5,358 nt of DNA. Source: Gammaproteobacteria bacterium. GTDB lineage: Bacteria > Pseudomonadota > Gammaproteobacteria > HK1. The stretch spans positions 1 to 5,358 of the forward strand of contig JAGRHX010000307.1 of the NCBI GenBank assembly GCA_020444775.1. Reading direction: 5' to 3'. Position 1 is the stretch's first letter; every line of letters starts with the position of its first letter. This document shows, piece by piece, positions 1-4,177 of this stretch. Made by a program: the position numbers and the translations under genes. The notes under the pieces are model-generated. The model saw only the letters and a program-made list of their open reading frames with translations. It was not told the origin of the DNA and searched no databases.

Positions 1-100
1 CGTTGGCAACTATGTTGTTTGCAGCAGAGTTTTACGAGGTCCACTGCACCTCGGCATGCCCCTCGGGTTTTGCCACCCACGTCAAAGCCAGGTCGCCCCC
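1..100 (-). ncRNA. ssrA: tmRNA (transfer-messenger RNA), 5' portion, partial
   Basis: tmRNA rescues ribosomes stalled on broken messages: charged with alanine and bound to SmpB, it adds a degradation tag to the nascent peptide. Read on the minus strand, the RNA begins GGGGGCGACC at position 100. This is the 5' half of the acceptor stem followed by the D-arm analogue. It continues through the conserved GGCATGCCGAGG block and a pseudoknot 1-like fold: stem CGAGGT/ACCTCG at 35-40 and 48-53, with loop bases CTGC (44-47, plus strand) able to pair with GCAG at 21-27. Just before the edge comes ATAGTTGCCAACG, which matches the region before the resume codon in known gammaproteobacterial tmRNAs. GCC at 7-5 is the likely resume codon, so the encoded tag starts Ala-Asn and then a residue whose codon begins with G (Asp in most relatives). 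The rest of the tag, pseudoknots 2-4 and the 3' tRNA half lie outside. The 5' end is set by alignment from memory with the E. coli and Pseudomonas RNAs. The position immediately downstream of smpB supports the call. Confidence 0.93.
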
Positions 101-133
101 GAAAGAATCGGCTTCGAACAGCCGGAGCCAATC

Positions 134-163
134 AGCTTAAGCCAGGTTCCGGTGTTTGTCGAA
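134..163 (-). promoter_or_regulatory. Weak candidate sigma-70 promoter for ssrA
   Basis: The 134 bp between smpB and the mature tmRNA 5' end contains no ORF that I would call. On the minus strand TTCGAC (163-158) and TAAGCT (139-134) are separated by 18 bp. They are poor matches to -35 and -10 boxes. Transcription would start near 127, leaving a leader of about 25-30 nt to be removed by RNase P, as is usual for pre-tmRNA. No intrinsic terminator separates smpB from ssrA, so read-through from smpB is equally possible. Confidence 0.2.
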
Positions 164-234
164 GCGTTGAACGTCAGATGGGGATGGTGTCCGGGATTTG
201 CAATGCCAACCGCGGCCACCTGGACGTCATCCCC

Positions 235-714
235 TCATCCCGCCTTCAGCACCCGCTCCTGCTCGCGCTTCCAGTCGCGTTCGCGCTCGGAGGCTCGCTT
301 GTCATGCTGCTTCTTGCCTTTGGCGAGGCCTATGTCCAGCTTCGCCATGCCGCGCACCCAGAACAGCCGCAGCGGCACCACCGTGTAGCCGCGTCGTTCC
401 ACCGCGCCGATGAGCTTGGCGATCTCGGCGCGGTTCAGCAGCAGCTTGCGGGTTCTGATGGGGTCCGGGTTCACGTGCGTGGAGGCGGAGGTCAACGGGC
501 TGATATGGGCGCCGAACAGGAAGGCCTCGCCGTCCTTGATGAACACGTAGGACTCGGTCAGGTTGGCCCGACCGTCGCGCATGCTCTTCACCTCCCAGCC
601 TTCCAGCGCAAGCCCGGCGGTGAGTGTCTCTTCGATGAAGTAGTCATGACGCGCACGCTTGTTGAGCGCGATCACGTTGCTCGTGTTGCCCTTCTTGCTC
701 TTGCCCTTGGCCAC
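235..714 (-). CDS. smpB: SsrA-binding protein SmpB
   Basis: SmpB is the obligate protein partner of tmRNA in trans-translation. Its OB-fold body binds the tRNA-like domain and its basic tail reaches into the empty mRNA channel of the stalled ribosome. The 159-residue product has the normal family length. Recognisable blocks are [13 protein letters not shown] (18-30), GWEVKS (39-44), RTRKLLL (87-93) and the signature [12 protein letters not shown] (129-140). They are followed by a charged C-terminal tail ending in [11 protein letters not shown] that should become helical on the ribosome. The start is GTG at 714-712, preceded by a modest GAGAG Shine-Dalgarno five bases upstream. The N-terminus (MAKGKSKK) is typical of the family. 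No tidy ATG alternative is seen. tmRNA follows on the same strand, the arrangement expected in gammaproteobacteria. ratA is divergent, so the 120 bp upstream must hold promoters for both genes. Confidence 0.97.
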   Translation of the reverse strand: MAKGKSKKGNTSNVIALNKRARHDYFIEETLTAGLALEGWEVKSMRDGRANLTESYVFIKDGEAFLFGAHISPLTSASTHVNPDPIRTRKLLLNRAEIAKLIGAVERRGYTVVPLRLFWVRGMAKLDIGLAKGKKQHDKRASERERDWKREQERVLKAG

Positions 715-733
715 GGGATCTCTCGTTTGTGCT

Positions 734-763
734 GCTTGGACGCCGATGAGTCCAAGCTTGGAT
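734..763. promoter_or_regulatory. Triple GCTTGGA motif in the smpB-ratA divergent region
   Basis: GCTTGGAC occurs at 734-741, its exact reverse complement GTCCAAGC at 750-757, and GCTTGGA again at 756-762. The first two copies form a perfect 8 bp inverted repeat with an 8-base loop. The second and third overlap to form the perfect 12 bp palindrome TCCAAGCTTGGA (751-762). The two plus-strand copies are offset by 22 bp, about two helical turns. The site lies between smpB and ratA and could be an operator for a dimeric regulator. If transcribed, it could instead form a hairpin in the smpB leader. TTGGAT (758-763) and TATGCT (779-784) resemble promoter boxes for ratA, but with a short 15 bp spacer. 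What is seen is the symmetry; regulatory function is inferred. Confidence 0.4.
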
Positions 764-834
764 CGGTCATCAGCAGGCTATGCTAACATTCTTGCCTACC
801 CGCTCGATGGTCCCTCCAGTTCGGTTCTCGAAAC

Positions 835-1305
835 GTGATTTTCAAGTCGTCCAAGAGCACGCGCATCAGCCGCAGCGCGTTGTTGCCCTATAGTCCTGAA
901 CAGATCTACCGCTTGGTCGCGGACGTGGAGGCCTACCCGCAGTTCCTGCCCTGGTGCCGCTCGGTGGAGGTGCTGGAGTCGGCCGAGAACGAGGTCTGCG
1001 CACGCATGGAAATCGCACGAGGTCCGGTCAGCAAGTCGTTGACGACCCGAAACATCATGCGTCCCTTCGAATCTATCAGCCTGACCCTGGTCGACGGGCC
1101 CTTCAGCCAGTTCCAGGGCTCCTGGACGTTCGAGCCCCGGGGCTCGACGGCGGAAGGTCGTGGCTGCGAGGTGACGTTGGAGCTCGAGTTCGAGATTGCC
1201 GGGCTCCTGCTGCGCAAGACCTTGGGGCCGGTGTTCGGCGAGATCGCCAATACCATGGTCGGAGCCTTCAGCAAGCGCGCCGAGAACGTATATGGCGCCG
1301 CCTGA
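835..1305 (+). CDS. ratA: RatA-type START/Coq10-like lipid-binding protein
   Basis: The product is a 156-residue polyketide cyclase/START-superfamily protein of the RatA (YfjG) branch, related to mitochondrial Coq10, which binds a ubiquinone-type lipid and supports respiration. In E. coli the protein was also reported to block 70S formation, the origin of the name. Sequence signs are the N-terminal ISRSALLPYS segment, YPQFLPWC (34-41), LVDGPF (85-90), the GSW turn (95-97) and the C-terminal helix MVGAFSKRAE (141-150) that caps the lipid cavity in this fold. The start is GTG at 835. No in-frame ATG gives a normal N-terminus and there is no strong Shine-Dalgarno, so the true start could lie a few codons further in. 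The gene overlaps rnfH by 14 bp, which suggests translational coupling. The pairing and orientation opposite smpB are the standard gammaproteobacterial order. Which role the protein plays here cannot be told from sequence. Confidence 0.92.
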   Translation: MIFKSSKSTRISRSALLPYSPEQIYRLVADVEAYPQFLPWCRSVEVLESAENEVCARMEIARGPVSKSLTTRNIMRPFESISLTLVDGPFSQFQGSWTFEPRGSTAEGRGCEVTLELEFEIAGLLLRKTLGPVFGEIANTMVGAFSKRAENVYGAA

Positions 1306-1600
1306 CCTGGTGCTGGTCGAGGTCGCCTGCGGCAATCGCCACCGCCAGCAGGTGGTGCAGGTGCCGGTGCCGCGCGGCGCGAGCGCCGCGGACGCCGTGC
1401 AGCGATCCGGTCTGCTCGATGCCTTCGCCGAGATGTGCGAACACGGCTACGAGATCGCGGTCGCGGGCCGATTGGTCGACGCCGGGTATGCGGTGCACGG
1501 TGGCGAACGTTTGGACCTGGTCGGACCGCTGCGGGTCGACCCCAAGGAGGCACGGCGACGGCGTGTGGCCCTAAGGTCACGGCGGGCTGGTGGTCAGTAG
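1292..1600 (+). CDS. rnfH: RnfH family protein (ubiquitin-like beta-grasp)
   Basis: This 102-residue protein belongs to the RnfH (YfjF, formerly RatB) family, small ubiquitin-fold proteins of unsettled function named for a link to the Rnf electron-transport complex in some bacteria. The family pattern is clear: an N-terminal beta strand LVLVEVACG (6-14), a proline-bounded strand VPVPRG, a helix with AVQRSGLLDAF (35-45), the HGGERLDLVGPL strand region (69-80) and the hallmark basic ending DPKEARRRR (83-91). The start is ATG at 1292, inside the ratA 3' end. An upstream in-frame start at 1196 would add residues read from the ratA frame shadow and is not credible. No strong ribosome-binding site is visible, which fits coupling to ratA. 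The TAG stop overlaps the stop end of the opposing dehydrogenase gene. Confidence 0.9.
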   Translation: MAPPDLVLVEVACGNRHRQQVVQVPVPRGASAADAVQRSGLLDAFAEMCEHGYEIAVAGRLVDAGYAVHGGERLDLVGPLRVDPKEARRRRVALRSRRAGGQ

Positions 1601-2376
1601 CTGTTCCCTGGATTCAGCTGCTGTCCGCCGCCGTCCACATAGATCCGCTCGCCGGTGATATAGCTGTTCTGGGCCGAGACGAAGAAACGTACCGCGTTGG
1701 CAATATCCTCGGGCTGACAGACCCTGCCGAAGGGCATCCGCGCATCCAGCTCGCGAATGTCGTCAACGCCCGCCGAGGCGCGCATCAAACGCCTGCCCAT
1801 CTCCGTCTCCACCAGACCCGGTGCGACGATGTTGACCCTGATCCCGTGTGGACGCTCTTCCTTTGCGAGCGTGTAGGCGAGTGCCTCCATCGCAGCCTTG
1901 GCCATGTTGTAGGGCGCACCGTTGCCGCGTAGTGATCGGGTCGCGACGCTGCTGATCATGATGATGTCGCCGCGCTCCAGCGTGCGCATCCTCGGGATCA
2001 CCAGTTTGCTCAGATAGTGCGCGGCGAAGGCGTGTGTGCCGAGCACGCGGGCCAGCTCGCGAGGCTCGGTGTCGACAACCGACTGGCCACGGCTGGCAAT
2101 GCCGGCGTTGTTGACCAGGATCCCAATCGGACCGAGATCGGCTTCGATGGCGGCGATCATTCGGGCGTCGGCCTCGAAATCGTCGACCGATGCCGGGTAG
2201 GCGCGTGCGCGGCGACCCATGGCTTCGATGGTAGAGACCACTGCCGCGGCGGACTCGGCGTCCTTGCGATAGTTGATCGCGAGATCGTTGCCGTCGGCGG
2301 CAAGGCCGAGCGCGATTGCCCGGCCGATGCCACGTCCGCCGCCGGTCACCAGGGCGACTCTGCCGCTCGAGCTCAT
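1594..2376 (-). CDS. Short-chain dehydrogenase/reductase (SDR), classical type
   Basis: The 260-residue product is a classical SDR, a cytoplasmic NAD(P)-dependent oxidoreductase acting on an alcohol/carbonyl pair. The glycine-rich cofactor motif TGGGRGIG spans 11-18, NNAG spans 89-92, the catalytic serine is in ISSV (Ser143), the catalytic pair is YNMAK (Tyr156, Lys160), and APGLVETEM (185-193) and YVDGG (246-250) complete the fold. The fourth tetrad residue, usually Asn in helix 4, appears to be His115 in the segment GTHAFAAHY. Arg15 in the glycine motif and Arg37-Lys38 after strand 2 favour NADP(H); this is inference. The start at 2376 is chosen because AGGAG lies 10 bases upstream. A GTG at 2439, directly after the upstream stop, would add 21 residues unlike any SDR N-terminus. 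The gene follows the unnamed two-repeat gene by 63 bp and is probably co-transcribed. The substrate is unknown. It resembles FabG-like and 3-oxoacyl-reductase members, but its isolated context argues against fatty-acid synthesis. Confidence 0.93.
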   Translation of the reverse strand: MSSSGRVALVTGGGRGIGRAIALGLAADGNDLAINYRKDAESAAAVVSTIEAMGRRARAYPASVDDFEADARMIAAIEADLGPIGILVNNAGIASRGQSVVDTEPRELARVLGTHAFAAHYLSKLVIPRMRTLERGDIIMISSVATRSLRGNGAPYNMAKAAMEALAYTLAKEERPHGIRVNIVAPGLVETEMGRRLMRASAGVDDIRELDARMPFGRVCQPEDIANAVRFFVSAQNSYITGERIYVDGGGQQLNPGNSY

Positions 2377-2386
2377 GTCAGCTGTG

Positions 2387-2392
2387 CTCCTC
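2387..2392 (-). promoter_or_regulatory. Ribosome-binding site of the SDR gene
   Basis: GAGGAG on the minus strand sits 10 bases before the ATG at 2376. It is the strongest Shine-Dalgarno in the window and decides the start against the longer GTG-initiated frame beginning at 2439. Confidence 0.7.
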
Positions 2393-2439
2393 GTAGGTAG
2401 GGCGGTATCGATGGGCGGGCCGCGAAGGTCTTGCCGCAC

Positions 2440-3108
2440 TCAGTCGTCGACAAGCGGCCAGATCCGCCGTGCGATACGCGGCGCGCCGGCCGGACGCGCA
2501 ACGTACCCTTCGACCCGTCCGGTCCAGGCGTCGTCCATGTCCGCCTCGTTCGCTTGAGTGCAATGGGCCACGCTCCGGAACTGCTGGAGCACCGCGTGTG
2601 GCAACGCACCCGAGCTGGCCCTCAATTTGTGCACGGCCGTGCAGCCGTCGCTGCCGCCGATGCGTGGCGCATGCTGCTGGGCGCACCAGGCGTGTAGATC
2701 CTCGTCGGCGCCCACGGCATCCAGACAGTCCAGGCGGATGGCGGGCGCGTCCACCTGGTCGTTGATGAGCAGGCCGCAGCCAGCCCGGCCGACGCAGCGC
2801 CATTCCTCGATCAGGATGCCGACCCGGGGCTCGATTCTCAGCCCCATCATCGAACGGGTCAGCTCGGTCTGGGTCGGTTTGATCTGCGCGGGGCTCGGGC
2901 TGTGAAGCACCCGTGAGCTCTCGGCGCCGAACAAGGCGATGAAGCCGGTCGTTGCTGCATCGGCATTGTCCACGCAGGCGTAGTGCGCGGCCCAGGTGTA
3001 GCCAGGGCGGGCCAGCTTCTCCGGAATGTGCACGTCGTGGAACCAGGCGAGATAGCGCTCACGCTCCTCGCTGGCAATGTCATAGAGAATGGTCCAGATG
3101 GCCTGCAT
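2440..3108 (-). CDS. Unnamed protein with two dimeric alpha/beta-barrel-like repeats
   Basis: The 222-residue soluble protein has no signal peptide or membrane segment. Its N-terminal half (1-100) has an opening beta strand AIWTILYDI, then a helix with WFHDVHIPEKL (22-32) and PGYTWAAHY (35-43). This layout recalls EthD-like or related ferredoxin-fold dimeric barrel proteins that occur beside catabolic dehydrogenases. The C-terminal half repeats the pattern: AW-x4-H-x-P followed seven residues later by Gly and then by Thr occurs at 21-38 and again at 140-157, exactly 119 residues apart. A single chain may thus supply both halves of a barrel. Conserved-looking His27/His146 and Trp22/Trp141 are candidates for structure or ligand contact. 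The protein ends in RIARRIWPLV. The ATG at 3108 has GGAGAG four bases upstream and lies 12 bp after the bamE stop, so it is almost surely co-transcribed with bamE. The SDR gene follows by 63 bp, suggesting a joint metabolic role. I do not recognise a named family and assign no reaction. Confidence 0.8.
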   Translation of the reverse strand: MQAIWTILYDIASEERERYLAWFHDVHIPEKLARPGYTWAAHYACVDNADAATTGFIALFGAESSRVLHSPSPAQIKPTQTELTRSMMGLRIEPRVGILIEEWRCVGRAGCGLLINDQVDAPAIRLDCLDAVGADEDLHAWCAQQHAPRIGGSDGCTAVHKLRASSGALPHAVLQQFRSVAHCTQANEADMDDAWTGRVEGYVARPAGAPRIARRIWPLVDD

Positions 3109-3120
3109 GCTGCTCTCCGC

Positions 3121-4062
3121 TCACTGCGTGCTGTCGCTGCTCTGGCCGGACAGGCCGATGTCTCGCAGCATGCGCCCGAACCAGCTGACCTGCTCATCGT
3201 CCTCTGTGCTCGGCGTCGCTGGCGGCGCGGACGCTGACCCGACATCGGGCGCAGGCACTTTGTCGTCGTTGGCGGCAGCGCGCTCGCCGCTCGCGTCGCT
3301 CTCGGGCTGATTGGCGATCAGGAATTGCGGTCCGTCATTGGCGGCCGCCTCCGCCGCCGTCACTGCTGGTCGCAAGTCGGCGGTGGGCTCGAGTCCCACC
3401 GCGCTGCCAGAAGCGGTGTCATTGCTGTCGGTCCGCCTGTCGGCCGGGGCGTCGGTTGAGACACTCGCGGCCTCGCGGTCGCTCGGTTCGGTCTTCGCCG
3501 TGTCGGCTTCAGGCAAGGGCGGCAGGTCGTCGCCGGTGAACAGCCCGAACAGCGAGCCGAATATCGTGCCGTCGTCGGTTCGTGGCGGCACCACGACCAC
3601 CCGCTCCTTGCGTGGGCCGTCGCCCGATGCGTTGTCGCCCTTGGGTATCTCGCCGTAGGTCGTGAGCCGTTGCAGCCCGGCATTGTCGAAATAGACCGAG
3701 ACCCGTCGTACCTCCGGATCACGGGTACCGCGCTTGAGACTGTAGTAGTAGTCCCAGCGATTGGCGTTGAAGGTATCGACCAGCGATGGCGTGCCGAGGA
3801 TGAAGCGGACCTTGCGCGGTTCCATGCCGACGCGCAGCTGGTCGATCATGTCCTGGGTGATGATGTTGCCCTGCTGTATGTCCAACCGATACACCCCCGG
3901 CAGCTCTGGGAGCGACTCGACCTCGGGGAGCAGCGAGTGCGCAGTCTCGAAGGTCTTCTCGGCGACACCGCAGCCGGCCAGCCAGAGCGTGCTGAGCGCC
4001 AGCAGCAACGGCAGCGTGAAGCGGTGGAGATGGGCGTGGACGGTTGGTGAACCGATGGGCAT
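3121..4062 (-). CDS. bamE: Outer membrane assembly lipoprotein BamE with long C-terminal extension
   Basis: BamE (SmpA/OmlA) is a lipoprotein of the BAM complex, which inserts beta-barrel proteins into the outer membrane. It sits on the periplasmic face and contacts BamD and BamA. The 313-residue product has a basic start, a hydrophobic stretch FTLPLLLALSTLWLAG and the lipobox LAGC with the modified Cys31. The SmpA/OmlA domain covers about 54-140: YRLDIQQGN (58-66), QLRVGM (75-80), FILGTP (87-92), WDYYYSL (103-109) and VYFDNAGLQ (123-131), all matching E. coli BamE blocks. E. coli BamE is 113 residues. Here about 170 extra residues follow, rich in Ala, Asp, Ser, Pro, Glu and Thr and probably disordered. 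They are interrupted by a hydrophobic patch GTIFGSLFGLFTG (165-177) and closed by an amphipathic VSWFGRMLRDIGL (292-304). The ATG at 4062 lacks a strong ribosome-binding site, but the signal peptide fixes the start region. recN lies 115 bp upstream and the unnamed gene 12 bp downstream. Confidence 0.93.
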   Translation of the reverse strand: MPIGSPTVHAHLHRFTLPLLLALSTLWLAGCGVAEKTFETAHSLLPEVESLPELPGVYRLDIQQGNIITQDMIDQLRVGMEPRKVRFILGTPSLVDTFNANRWDYYYSLKRGTRDPEVRRVSVYFDNAGLQRLTTYGEIPKGDNASGDGPRKERVVVVPPRTDDGTIFGSLFGLFTGDDLPPLPEADTAKTEPSDREAASVSTDAPADRRTDSNDTASGSAVGLEPTADLRPAVTAAEAAANDGPQFLIANQPESDASGERAAANDDKVPAPDVGSASAPPATPSTEDDEQVSWFGRMLRDIGLSGQSSDSTQ

Positions 4063-4113
4063 GTGTCGAATCTGGCGGTTGGATCCAGCGTGGAAGTCTA
4101 CCCGAAGTCAGTC

Positions 4114-4131
4114 GCCGGCAAGCCTGCCGGC
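4114..4131. repeat. Perfect inverted repeat in the recN-bamE spacer (7 bp stem)
   Basis: GCCGGCA (4114-4120) and TGCCGGC (4125-4131) form a 7 bp GC-rich stem with a 4-base loop. On the minus strand no T-run follows, so it is not a standard intrinsic terminator for recN. It may be a weak terminator, an RNA-processing or stabilising hairpin, or chance in GC-rich DNA. Confidence 0.4.
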
Positions 4132-4142
4132 CGACCGCGTGA

Positions 4143-4171
4143 GCGTGCGTTTCGACGACCCCGACGCACGC
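4143..4171. repeat. Perfect inverted repeat just after the recN stop (8 bp stem)
   Basis: GCGTGCGT (4143-4150) and ACGCACGC (4164-4171) form an 8 bp stem with a 13-base loop, beginning six bases beyond the recN stop codon in the direction of transcription. There is no T-run on the minus strand. Its position right after recN suggests a 3' end structure, possibly attenuating read-through into bamE together with the hairpin at 4114-4131. Confidence 0.4.
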
Positions 4172-4177
4172 CGGGCT

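Noticed and set aside
19..786. A 255-codon plus-strand open frame over the tmRNA and smpB regions
   Set aside because: It runs antisense to two firmly identified genes (ssrA and smpB), has low-complexity arginine- and alanine-rich stretches, and shows no domain. It is a GC-rich shadow frame.
835..1600. ratA-rnfH as a toxin-antitoxin module
   Set aside because: The old RatA/RatB names suggest it, but the pair is part of the conserved core gene order, RatA is a Coq10-like lipid-binding protein and RnfH is not an established antitoxin. Nothing here indicates an addiction system.
2377..2439. Extension of the SDR to the GTG at 2439, directly after the upstream stop
   Set aside because: The extra 21 residues resemble no SDR N-terminus, and the ATG at 2376 has a strong Shine-Dalgarno at a usable spacing.
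2378..2803. A 141-codon minus-strand frame overlapping the unnamed gene
   Set aside because: It is very arginine-rich, lies in another frame of a gene with clear repeat structure, a ribosome-binding site and tight spacing, and has no recognisable motif.
4084..4130. A bamE promoter on the minus strand (TTGCCG and TAGACT)
   Set aside because: The boxes match partly, but the spacer is only 15 bp and one element falls inside the hairpin; not strong enough to list as a feature.
4063..4177. A fur gene or Fur site next to bamE
   Set aside because: In Pseudomonas fur lies between recN and the bamE homologue, but here the spacer is only 115 bp, holds no coding frame and has no AT-rich Fur-box-like sequence.
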